Below, one piece after another: positions 51,190 through 62,601 of a DNA stretch of 64,000 nt; position 1 is the stretch's first letter, and every line of letters starts with the position of its first letter. The DNA is taken from positions 1,530,282-1,594,281 of the forward strand of contig QAOA01006931.1 in NCBI GenBank assembly GCA_003255065.1, written 5' to 3'. Position numbers and translations under genes: made by a program. The notes under the pieces are model-generated. The model ran no database searches. It was given only the letters and a program-made list of their open reading frames with translations, and was not told where the DNA came from. Source of the DNA: Cercis canadensis (lineage: Eukaryota; Streptophyta; Magnoliopsida; Fabales; Fabaceae).

Positions 51190-51893
51190 AAAATAAAATA
51201 TAGATATGCCCTTTCCTTTTCGGACCCCTCCACATCCACTCCCCACACAGTCTCTCTCTAGATTCATTCATAGCCTCTGCCACTTCCTCTATAATCTAGT
51301 CCAACCGCGTCATGCCACAGAACTGAATGCCCATAAAGAAGAAGGAGACACCAACATCTTTTGGTGGTCACTGGTCACACAACACACCCTTTCTTTGTCT
51401 CTCTGCTTTGCTTTCCACAGCCTCATTTTTATTTCGATTCATACATCAAACACACACAGTTTTCTACCTATATAATATTTTTGTTCTTCTCAACTCTTCT
51501 TTCTTAGCCTATAGGTCCCCCGTTCACAATTACGCTTGGCTCCGATTGATCTCTCTCTCTCTTTGCTACAAATTAAACCATTGTCATTTTCTTGCTTTTC
51601 CCTTTCTCTTTAGAGCTTCCAACGCGTTCATGTCTTTTTCCCTTAGATTCTGATAACGCGTTCTACTTCTACCTCTACTACCTCACCTCTTCATTTCTTG
51701 AAATCAACTCAACTGGGCCTAGCCTCACTTCTCTCCAATCCGTTTCTGTTACACCACCTGTGCACGTTAGCAACGCATACCAAATCACATTGTATAACAC
51801 TTACATTCCTTTTCAAATAAAAAAAGACAAAAACAATTAATTATAAGCAGCACTACATTCTTCTGTTCTGTTTTGTCTCATCAGTGATCATCA
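51190..51893 (+). promoter_or_regulatory. Probable long pyrimidine-rich 5' leader of RBOHF with upstream ATGs
   Basis: Just before this stretch lies an AT-rich TATA-like tract (51183-51204). The 700 bp to the RBOHF ATG are CT-rich, unlike the AT-rich DNA further upstream, as is typical of transcribed plant leaders. Upstream ATGs open frames of 89 codons at 51206-51475 and 108 codons at 51327-51653. If the leader is not spliced, these could restrain RBOHF translation. The sequence alone does not show the transcription start. Confidence 0.4.
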
Positions 51894-54800
51894 ATGAGAG
51901 GTAATCCGAAGCACGAACGTCGATGGGCCTCCGACACCGTTCCCGGGAAGACAACTGTCAGCGCCGGAACTTCGCCGGGAACTGAGTCTAATTCCGCCGC
52001 CGAGGAGTTTGTTGAGGTCACTCTTGATCTTCAAGACGATGATACCATCGTTCTTCGCAGCGTTGAGCCCGCCACCGTCATTAACATCGAAGATGGAGTA
52101 CTCGCCGCTAGCGGAAATGAAACTCCGGCATCCGCTTCGAGGTCGCCGACGATTAGAAGGAGTTCGTCCAACAGGTTAAGGCAGTTCTCGCAGGAGCTGA
52201 AAGCCGAGGCGGTTGCCAAGGCCAAGCAGTTCTCACAGGAGCTTAAAGCAGAGCTTCGGAGGTTCTCCTGGAGCCATGGACATGCATCGCGCACGATGTC
52301 CACCACATCGGCGCAGAACGTCGCCGGCGGTGGATTCGAATCAGCTTTGGCAGCTCGAGCTCTTAGGAAGCAACGCGCTCAACTTGATCGAACTCGTTCC
52401 GGAGCTCAGAAAGCACTTCGTGGTCTAAAATTTATCAGCAGGAAATCCAATGGCGTTGATGCGTGGAACGAGATCCAGAAAAATTTCGATAGGCTTGCCA
52501 AGAACGGATTTCTCAATCGTTCCGATTTTGCACAATGCATAGGTCCATTTCGTGATCAAATTTTCTCATTCACTTTCATTTTTCATTCATCTATTTTGGA
52601 TGCATTAAGTTTCGTAAATTTTCTGGCCTAAGAAGTTGTTATACCTTTTTGCTTAAACAGTTTAATTTTCTCATTTTTTTAAATGAAGGAATGAGAGATT
52701 CTAAGGAGTTTGCTCTGGAATTATTTGACGCTCTGAGTCGGAGAAGAAGACTCAAGGTTGACAAGATCAGCAGAGATGAACTTTATGAATTCTGGTCTCA
52801 GATTGCTGATCAAAGTTTCGATTCGCGGCTCCAGATCTTCTTTGACATGTACTCATTGATTAACACTATTACCTTAAAGCTTTTTAATTAGTTAAAAATA
52901 ATCCTCCGTTTCGCATTCCCTCCCTCCCTCCCTAAATACTCATTCTTAATTGAAGGGGTACGGCGGAGGACAAAATTGTCACCCTCTAATTGCCTTAATA
53001 ATTAAATCAATTAAATATAACGAAGAAACACTTTTACTACTTTCTTTGCTTGTAGTTGAGATATTTTTATGCTTATACGTGTTTTTTGAATTTTGATATC
53101 TCCACAGGGTGGACAAGAACGAAGATGGTAGAATCACAGAAGAAGAAGTAAAAGAGGTACTGAAGAAATTTTTTATTTTGAAACTGAACCAGGTTTCTTC
53201 ATTTTTTTCTACAAAAGTTTAATGAAAACTGGGAATTTGACTCAAAGAAAAAACAAGTTTTTCTTTGTATGTATGTATAGCCTCCAGCGTGTCAACTTGA
53301 GTTGTAATAATCAACAGCAGGTGAGCTTAAAATCTCTAAAATTCTAAATTAACTACCTCCAATATCATCACCAATTAGATTATTACTAGTGATAAAGGAA
53401 TGAAATAGAGTGTTCTCGGTCGTGACGTTTCCCATGTCTAAAGCATCATACCTATTATTAGTTGGTTTATATTCAAGAGTCAGTGAACTAGGTCTTACTT
53501 TTGGAGCTCCAGTCAGACAGATGGCGCCTTCATTTTCCTGATTTTAACAAATTGTTGGAATTAATAGAGATCTTTTTAGTGGGGTTGGTAGGGTTATTGT
53601 CGTCATTTTATACTGAAGCCTTTTCTTCTTGACGTATTTTCTTTTAATTTCTTTGTTCTAGACAACGTAATATTGAAATTTGCATACATCAGATGTTGTT
53701 AAGTCTCCTTTGATTTCCAGATTATCATGTTGAGCGCTTCAGCAAATAAGTTATCGAGATTGAAGGAGCAAGCGGAAGAATATGCAGCTCTGATTATGGA
53801 AGAGTTAGATCCTGAAAGACTTGGCTACATCGAGGTGGGATTTCTATACTATATTACACATAAAATTTATTAATACATATGCATATATCATAATCCCGCA
53901 ATTTATTAATGTCTTAATTGGGTAACGTCATCTCATGGCATGTTAAAAGTGTTTGGCGCGGTAGACATTGTATAGTTGAAAATATTCCATGGTTTGATTT
54001 CATCATCAAATTTGTTCTGCTGTCTTGGATTTATATACCCTCGTTAAATAGTCAATGTTGACCACACTATGCTCCCTTGGGTGGTGCAACTAGGCAGAGC
54101 ATACGACAGTTAAAATGTCGTTCAACCGTGCAGAAAGGAAGAAAGAAAGACTCAACCAAAAAAAAAAAAAANAAAAAGAGACAATTTAAACGGGATAAAC
54201 AAACAGCAATCTAGACTGGACCTTTTCCCATTTTCATCAAAACCTTGACTTAGTTTTAGTACACAAACAAGTAAAAAAAATGATCATTATATTATTAGTA
54301 AAAGTATTCACTCTAAGCGTACAATTTCTTTGTTTTTTAATCCTTTTGCTGCGTCAACTAATGCATATAAAAATTAAAAATCAATTGGAGATACCATTGT
54401 GCACATTTTAAAACTATTATCGAGATTATTTAGTTCCTTCTGTAAGCAATGATGCTAGTTGATACGTATTACTTATTTATTACAGTGACCTGATAAATTT
54501 CTTTGACAAAACACTATTAGTAGAGGAGATCCACAATCATCAATAATATTTGGCTTAATTGTAATTTTGGTCCTTCTATTTTAACCATTTGAACGTTTTG
54601 GTCATCCTTCTTTAAAAATGAACTATTGAGTCCCTCTATATTTATAAAATGTACAAGTTTAGTCCATTTATCTTTAAGTCAAAATTCTTAGGTTTATTTA
54701 AAGGTGTAAAGTTCAAGGTGTAAAGTTCTCTGCTTCATAATCTCACTGTTCAGATTGAAGAGCTACGTCTTATGAATCTTCTCATTAAATTTCAGCTCGA

Positions 54801-57800
54801 TCTAACGGTGAATAAGCCTAAATTTTTGTTTAGATGAAAATTTATGATTTTGCTATTTTGTGCTGAGTTTCACCGCTAGATCGAGCTCAAATTTAGTGAG
54901 GAGGTTCACAAGATGTAGCCCTGCAATCTGAACGGTGGGATTATAAATCAGAGAACTTTACACCTTGAAATAGACCTAAGAATTTTGACTTAAAGATAAA
55001 TTGACTAAACTTATACATTTTATGAATATAGAGTGACTCAATAGTTCATTTTTAAAGAAGGGAGACCAAAATGTTCAAGTGATTAAAATAGAGGGACCAA
55101 AATTATAATTAAGCCATAATATTTCTTAGAAATCTATTTGTGTTTTATACGTCTCTGGACCTTTTAAGTAAAGCAAGCATAGATGTAATTGCATCATTCT
55201 CTGTAGTTGGAGACTAGCAATTATGAAGTTAAAGTGAAGTTCGTGGTATGATGGTGAATTGGGATAATCATTAGCCCTAGTTTAATTATTTTAGAATTGA
55301 AATAGGAAATAGNTTGGCATTTTGTGCTGAGTTTCACCGCTAGATCGAGCTCAAATTTAGTGAGGAGGTTCACAAGATGTAGCCCTTCAATCTGAACGGT
55401 GAGATTATGAATCAGAGAACTTTACACCTTGAAATAGACCTAAGAATTTTGACTTAAAGATAAATAGACTAAACTTGTACATTTTATGAATATAGAATGA
55501 CTCAATAGTTCATTTTTAAAGAAGGGAGACCAAAACGTTCAAGTGATTAAAATAGGAAGACCAAAATTGTAATTAAGCCATAATATTTCTTAGAAATCTA
55601 TTTGTGTTTTATACGTCTCTGGACCTTTTAAGTAAAGCAAGCATAGATGTAATTGCATCATTCTCTGTAGTTGGAGACTAGCAATTATGAAGTTAAAGTG
55701 AAGTTCGTGGTATGATGGTGAATTGGGATAATCATTAGCCCTAGTTTAATTATTTTAGAATTGAAATAGGAAATAGGCCGTTGCTGACCGACTGCATTAT
55801 TGACCGTGTCAACTCATTTTTCCCCCCCGTTCGTTGTGTGAACCGTATGAACTATGAAGTCATTCATATTCATGCTTAGAGGCGTTTCTAGTTTTACTGT
55901 GAAAGCAAAGGTACATGTTTGAGTTCCCATGTAGACCTTTTCTGGTTTTATTCTCAGATACGCGTACACATCACTCAACACGTACGCACGCGTGCTGAAT
56001 TCTCTACCACTGGTAGTGCGCATCTAGTTGACAAGTTCAAATATCTCTTCACATGATTCAATCTCTTATAACTTTGCTGCATTTGGGATGATCATTATGT
56101 CACCGCAGCTATGGCAATTGGAGACGCTTCTGTTACAAAAGGACACGTATCTCAACTACAGCCAAGCGCTAAGCTACACAAGCCAAGCCTTGAGCCAGAA
56201 CCTACAGGGACTAAGGAAAAGAAGTCCAATAAGTAGGGTGAGCCGCAGATTCCTCTACTATTTGCAAGAAAATTGGAGGAGAATTTGGGTTTTAACATTG
56301 TGGATTGCAATAATGATTGGGCTGTTTACGTGGAAATTCATCCAATACCAGCGAAAAGATGCCTTTCAGATAATGGGTTACTGTCTCCTCACAGCCAAAG
56401 GCGCGGCTGAGACTCTGAAGTTCAACATGGCTCTCATACTCTTGCCCGTCTGCAGAAATTCCATCACTTGGCTTAGGTCCACCAAGCTGGCTCACATTGT
56501 ACCTTTTGACGACAACATCAATTTTCACAAGGTACGCACTAACACCAGCAAACCTCGAGTCTTGATTTACACGTCAATTTTGTGGGTTCCATTTGGTGGA
56601 CTTTTATTGTAATGCCTAATGGATGTTTCATCTTAATTTGTCCACCGAAATGTCATATTTCTTCGGTTACTCTTTCTAAATGTGAACTTTATACAGCAAT
56701 GTCAACCAACATATTAGCACTCTGCCTTTCAGGAAAAGTTGTCAAACCAATGATATCCTTCAATTTATATGATTTTTACATTTTAAATTAGTTTTAAAAC
56801 TTAATATCAAAATTTATATATTTGAAACATCCGATGGTTTAAAATTAAACTTATGAAAATTAGTTTTGGATATATTAATAAATTAATTATGAAAATCCAA
56901 ATAACATTTTTTATAACTTTTTATATCAGCTTTAAGGTCTAAGTGAAATGATTGATACAAAATTGATGTTATTATAAACTATATTAGATACTGAAAGTAC
57001 ATAAAAAAAAATTAAAATGGATCCTTTCACTGCCAAAAGAATAATAAAAAAAAAAAAATAGAAACAAACAATAAATTTATGTGCTCTTGTAGAAATCAAT
57101 GATGGTCGCGACTAGTATTCTGTTTTACAATTTTACTTCTCCTTGTTTACAGACAATTGCTGCCGCCATTGTGATCGGTGTTATACTCCACGTTGGGGAT
57201 CACCTTGCTTGTGATTTTCCAAGACTTGTAAATTCGTCTGAAGCTTTTTATGAGCAGTATTTGAAAGGAGTATTTGGTCCGCATAAACCCAGTTATGGAG
57301 ACCTTGTTAAAGGAGTTGAGGGTGTGACTGGAATTTTGATGGTGATTCTTATGGCAATAGCATTCACCCTTGCAACCAAATGGTTCAGGAGAAATCTCAT
57401 TAAACTGCCAAAACCATTTAGTAGGCTCACTGGCTTCAATGCCTTCTGGTATTCGCACCACCTATTTATCATTGTCTATGTCTTGCTTGTCATCCACGGT
57501 GTAAAGCTTTACCTCGTGCACAGATGGTACCTCAAAACGGTATATAAATTTTATATATCAATTTTCAAATATTTAGGGGCACTTCAAAGGTGATTTTTTT
57601 TGCTTGACACATCGATTTCTATTGCAGACATGGATGTATCTTGCGGTTCCTGTTTTACTTTATGCCGGAGAAAGAACACTCAGATTATTTCGTTCTGGTT
57701 TCTACACTGTCCGTCTGATAAAGGTGAGTAGAGATAGATAGAAGATTGGCGTTAGACATTGCTGAGCGCTAATTCAAATCCATTATAAATATGGCTATAC

Positions 57801-60136
57801 TGCTTGTTACGATTAGGCAACATTGCATTCCGAGGGAAGAGTCTTTAAAATTGCAGGGATCAGTGCTTTTGACGAGGATCCATTTTATGTTGTTATATAT
57901 ACAATCTTGTAAACCCAACTTACTTTTTTTGTACATTGTGGAAACATGTAGGTTGCCATTTATCCAGGAAATGTTCTCACATTGCAAATGTCTAAGCCAC
58001 CACAATTCCGTTACAAGAGCGGACAATACATGTTTGTGCNTATACTGCTTGTTACAATTAGGCAACATTGCATTCCGAGGGAAGAGTCTTTAAAATTGCA
58101 GAGATCAGTGCTTTTGACGAGGATCCATTTTATGTTGTTATATATACAATCTTGTAAACCCAACTTACTTTTTTTGTACATTGTGGAAACATGTAGGTTG
58201 CCATTTATCCAGGAAATGTTCTCACATTGCAAATGTCTAAGCCACCACAATTCCGTTACAAGAGCGGACAATACATGTTTGTGCAATGCCCTGCCGTTTC
58301 TCCATTTGAGTGGTTAGAGTTTACTTCATAATTGGACGGTAGTTATAATCATTTTATAATTCCTAGTTATGGTATGACAGTTTAAATTATTCTTGATACA
58401 CTATCCGGGAATTTTCGGCTGATATAAAGGCAAGAGCTTGTAGACAGGGAATGTAAGAGAGCAAAATAAAGTTGGGATAATTAACTACCATCTGTTTGTT
58501 TGAATATTTAAAATTAAAAGGGAAAAAAAAGGGAAAGTGAAGAGCAGTGTCTCTAGTTAGGTTCTGTTTCAGCCCCTGTTTCAGAACGACACTTATAGTT
58601 ACCCCTGCCCATTACTGTCAGTTAATAGAAACATTCAACAATGTATGTATGACAGGCATCCTTTTTCTATCACCTCTGCCCCTGGTGACGACTACCTGAG
58701 TGTTCACATCCGGCAACTGGGTGATTGGACACAGGAGCTTAGAAGGGTTTTCTCCGAGGCATGTGAGCCTCCCGCAGCTGGGAAGAGTGGGCTTCTCAGG
58801 GCTGATGAAACCACTAAGAAAAGGTATATAATTCACCTGCTATAGTTTGTTTGCTTGTCTTTTGATTCTACGTCCGCAAAACAAAATTAATGTTTAGATA
58901 TCCTTCTTTCTTCATTTTAATTACTGAAACAGTTTGCCAAAGCTTAAGATAGATGGACCTTATGGTGCGCCAGCTCAAGACTACAGGAAATATGATGTCC
59001 TGTTACTTGTCGGTCTTGGAATAGGAGCAACACCTTTCATCAGTATTCTTAAAGATATGCTCAACAACATTGTAAAAATGGAGGAGCAGGGGGTGAGTAA
59101 CTTGCGCTTCAGAGGATTAAATTTACAAATTACAGAGTATCTCTTGATTCTTATTTAATATATAATATGATGTATTGTATGGGATTATTGTCATGGCTTC
59201 AATTCTAGTTTCATGGAAGTAACAATTGTGTTAACTTCCGTTCAGGATTCAGTCTCTGATTTCAGTAGAGGTTCAGAACAAAGTGCTGGGAGTACAGATT
59301 CACCATCTCTTACTAAAATTTCTCCCAGACGGAAGAAAGCAATGAAGACTACAAACGCATATTTCTACTGGGTAACAAGAGAGCAAGGTTCTTTCGATTG
59401 GTTTAAAGGGGTCATGAATGAAGTCGCTGAGCTTGATCAAAGGGTAATATAGAAGATTTCGTTTATATTATTGATATTCTCTTGAAGAATTATTATCATT
59501 TCTTTCCCCTACTGCCAGATGAATGAGTACTAGTTGTATTTGCTAATATTTAACTTCTAAATATGGAAATCAGGGTGTGATTGAAATGCACAACTACTTG
59601 ACAAGTGTATATGAGGAAGGCGATGCCAGATCAGCCCTCATCACCATGGTTCAAGCACTCAACCATGCCAAAAATGGAGTTGATATCGTTTCTGGAACTA
59701 GGGTAAGCCTTTGACTTTTGTCATTCATACTCTTATTGTGAAATACCCTTGATGCTATTTTAGTTTGTGAAAGAAAATGCCTTTAGGAGTTCAAATCTGT
59801 TATTACTCTGACTGAGTTCACTCAAATCCACGACATTTTTTTTTCTAATTGTATTATCAGGTGCGAACCCATTTTGCTAGGCCTAATTGGAAGAAGGTTT
59901 TCTCTAAAATGTGTTCAAAGCACTGCAATGGACGAATAGGTCAGTCAATTTCCATCGAGAATACATTAGTAGACTTTACTTTCACCCTTCTGTATTAATA
60001 TGGTGGTTATCTTAATTTGGGATCAGGAGTATTTTATTGTGGCGCACCAGTTTTGGCCAAAGAACTCAGCAAGCTCTGCTATGAGTTCAATGAAAAGGGC
60101 CCAACAAAATTTGAGTTCCACAAGGAGCATTTTTGA
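51894..60136 (+). CDS. RBOHF: Respiratory burst oxidase homologue F (NADPH oxidase)
   Basis: Fourteen exons: 51894-52542, 52689-52848, 53108-53156, 53721-53834, 56109-56531, 57153-57539, 57628-57723, 58197-58312, 58656-58823, 58933-59092, 59246-59443, 59574-59702, 59861-59939, 60027-60136; 2,838 nt, 945 residues (Arabidopsis RBOHF has 944). The N-terminus ([31 protein letters not shown]) is specific to the F clade. An EF-hand loop [12 protein letters not shown] lies at 272-283. Six haem-bearing membrane helices follow (about 370-660), then the FAD motif HPFSIT (666-671), NADPH motifs GPYGAP (729-734) and GLGIGATPF (748-756), and the C-terminus FEFHKEHF. It sits in the plasma membrane and passes electrons from NADPH to external O2, making superoxide; Ca2+ and N-terminal phosphorylation activate it. 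Known roles include stomatal closure, Casparian strip lignification and pathogen response. Exon 8 is present twice (also 57952-58039); I use the complete copy. Confidence 0.97.
54165..54178. other. Single N in an A homopolymer
   Basis: The N at 54172 lies inside a run of A. Here no longer duplicated flank is visible, so this may be either a contig join or a plain uncalled base. Confidence 0.5.
54543..55124. mobile_element. Long-arm foldback element with 9-bp target duplication (Mutator-like), in RBOHF intron 4
   Basis: The 564-bp element (54552-55115) begins GGCTTAATTGTAATTTTGGT and ends with the complementary ATTATAATTAAGCC. ATAATATTT is duplicated perfectly at 54543-54551 and 55116-55124. 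The two arms are each about 270 bp and pair along nearly their whole length, meeting near 54825-54860. Long inverted arms plus a 9-bp duplication fit a Mutator-like foldback. The left arm alone carries a 14-bp tandem doubling (AAGGTGTAAAGTTC x2, 54701-54728). No coding capacity remains. Confidence 0.85.
54850..55776. repeat. About 463-bp direct repeat around a single N, in RBOHF intron 4
   Basis: Bases 54850-55312 recur at 55314-55776 (offset 464) with the N at 55313. The right half of the foldback element and about 190 bp of flank are repeated. The copies differ at roughly ten positions, nearly all within the element arm, while the flank looks identical. This is most likely an unmerged contig overlap. 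Confidence 0.8.
57795..58285. repeat. About 245-bp direct repeat around a single N, duplicating an RBOHF coding exon
   Basis: Bases 57795-58039 recur at 58041-58285 with the N at 58040. I see two substitutions (GTTACGATTAG against GTTACAATTAG, and GCAGGGATC against GCAGAGATC). Each copy includes the acceptor and start of RBOHF exon 8; only the right copy reaches the donor at 58313. Splicing both copies in would break the protein, so the left is treated as an artefact. Confidence 0.85.
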
Positions 60137-61648
60137 GGAATCTGGACAATGCACTGCTTCCCCGCCTGTACCTAGCGTTAACACAAGCACATCGCGACTT
60201 AAACCAGTCATACTAGCAATTATAAGCTAAAAACCTTTTGTATAGAAAGTGAAGCATTGTAAATACAGGCCAGAAAGATGGCTTGGGATGTCATCATACA
60301 TGTGGCGCCAGAGCAGGGGAGATGCGGCTGATGTACTTAGCATCTAGCAAGAGTGCGGAACAGCTACATTTGAGACGCTGACATCAATGATTAATGAGGA
60401 GGGCCACGTATATTATTGGTAGAGACAACCATAGCAGATTGGATATAAACAGTTTTGAAAGAGATAAAGGAAGGTAAGATAGTGGAGTGGACTAAGGAGT
60501 GGCATAGCTAGATAGGGATGCCTTATTTTAGTTTAACTTCCTCATTTTCCTTCCAGTGGGTTCCGGGATTCCTTCTAGAATATTGAGGGTGAAACCAGTG
60601 ATTCAAGTCCACTTCTTAAATCTCTTAACCGGTTAGATATTTGTAAATGACACTGATAGTGTTTTCTTTTTCTTTGTCTTTTTCCAAAAGTGACTACTAT
60701 TTTTTATCTTATACATAAGGGAAATCCAGTGTTTACGAATTAATTTTTCCATTGACTCCATTCGGTTATACAAATAGAAGTTGCCTTGTATAGTCCTGTG
60801 TCGTTCAGTTCCGAGCTTGAGAGTGTATGTGCTCTATTTTAAGGAGAATGGAAGTTTCTGTAAGAAAAGATCTAGTATTGTGCTATTTGGCGTATCCGCA
60901 AAAGCTTTATGGACAATCCTTACCGGAGTGGTGGCAGGGCCACAAGGACGAGTGAATGGGACATCGCTCGAGAAGCATATTTTCAACAAGACGGGTTTGG
61001 TTGATTTTTGAAGAAATCGCAACATTGAAGTTTTTTCAGTCGTATTTGCTTTTTTCGTCATATTTCTCTCATATTTGCGGGAATCCCTTCTTTAGCGTCA
61101 CACTGTATTGTCATGGCCTCTAGCAGTTTTACAGTAGCAAGTTCTTCAAACACCAACATTAATACTCACAAACACGTTCATATCCATTGTTACCTTGTGA
61201 TCATTTTCTATCCCACTAGTGACTATCCAAAAAGCAGAAAACTAACATGGAATTTTCCTTTTAAGTATCAGCGTTGTACCCGATGTTTAAATTTGATTTT
61301 AGTTTTAGACCCTTTTTCAGAGCTCTAAAGTTTGAAAGGCTTCGGCTCAGTGCATAAAATCTGTGTTGAGACTAGAGGTAAGCGGAGCCCAAAATTGGTT
61401 AAATCAGGTATGCTTTTTTCCTCTATATTTTAATATTAAGCCAAAGAGCTCCTAATAAAATAGTCAAATAGAATTTTGACCATTTTGAAAACGGGTTGAG
61501 CTTGAAGAAGGAGCCTTTCAAGTCCCTCCCAGTCAGACATGGTCTATCCCAGGTAACTGAATCTAAAACAAGCAGTCACCAAACGCCTTAAATAGAAGCA
61601 GGGGTTCTAGATTCCAGAAACAGTCAAATATCATTCAAATGAAAAGGA
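60137..61648. other. RBOHF 3' UTR and downstream spacer
   Basis: The first part should be RBOHF 3' UTR. Open frames at 60781-61011 and 61113-61328 are short, lack homology that I know and lack splice context. I name nothing else here. Confidence 0.5.
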
Positions 61649-61959
61649 CAAATTGTGGATGTTAATTCAGATTAGATATTGATTAAAAATTGAGTTAGAT
61701 TAGGAGTTTATCTTTATTATGTTTTATCTAGATAAATAGTTTATTTTTATTAGGAGTAGTTTATCATTAAGATTGAGTTTATCTCTCTTAGTTTATCTTA
61801 TCTTTTAGTCAAGTTTATTTTTATCATGATTGTAATCCTACTAATATAAATAGGTAGGTTGTGAATCATTATTCACTCATCCAAAAATACAATATTTTCT
61901 TTCTTATTGTTCTACTTTTATATTTCTCTAGCTCTACAGTAGTTTGCTCCAACACAAAT
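61649..61959. mobile_element. Solo LTR, Copia-like
   Basis: The 301-bp element (61654-61954) starts TGTGGATG and ends CTCCAACA, so it has TG...CA ends. CAAAT is duplicated perfectly on both sides (61649-61653 and 61955-61959), the 5-bp duplication typical of LTR elements. TATAAATAGG near 61849 followed by a T-rich stretch fits the promoter and R region of small plant LTRs. There is no internal region or second LTR in the window, so this is a remnant left by LTR-LTR recombination. Copia rather than Gypsy is a guess from size and composition. Clean ends and flanks argue against great age. Confidence 0.75.
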
Positions 61960-62601
61960 ATAGCATTTTTACATTGATACTTCAATCAAATATTAAATTG
62001 GGTGGTGAAATTGCCGCCTATAATATTTGTCTACCATTTGCTTTGGTTCAAATAACAAGAAAGAGAAGGAGCAGGACTTTGTAAAAGGAAGAAGTCAGAA
62101 GCAGTGGAAGCATCGCCCACCAGGTCAGCAGTGATTCACATCTTGTATATTAGCCTAAGAGACCTCAAGTCTTGTTAGTTCTTAAGTGTACCAAAAAAAC
62201 AGAAAACACCTTCCAAATGACGAGAAGCCGACCTCAAGTGGGAGCGTAGCTGGATTTCCACATGACCCTTTCGGTTGCCACTAGTGTACTTGTCCTAAAA
62301 CTTAGTCGCTAATCTATATGCGGAAAAGAGTAAGGAAACAAAGATATGAAAGAAATGAATGCTTGTACATTCACTTTTTGTGTTGTAAAATAACGAATCA
62401 ACTAAAAAACGCACCAAAACTAACAAGTCTAACAGAATAAGTGCGCTCTATAAAATAAAATTAAAATACCTGGGGCTGGGAGAACTTAACCGTCAGATCA
62501 GCTCGCGTTCTCTACGCGGTTGTCGGGATTCTCTCACGCTATATAAACTTGATAACTCATAAGTCATAACACACCCTTCATTCACGATTTCGACGAAAGA
62601 A
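61960..62601. promoter_or_regulatory. Upstream region of the LEA-2/NHL-type gene
   Basis: A TATAAA lies at 62542-62547, 55-60 bp before the ATG at 62602, giving a short leader. The 640 bp between the solo LTR and the gene hold no other feature I can name. Confidence 0.5.

Noticed and set aside
57791-58317. Overlapping 100- and 111-codon frames that read through the N at 58040
   Set aside because: They are other-frame readings of the duplicated RBOHF exon and its intron.
60781-61011. 76-codon plus-strand frame downstream of RBOHF
   Set aside because: There is a similar-sized frame on the opposite strand, no recognisable motif and no splice context. It may be part of a 3' UTR.
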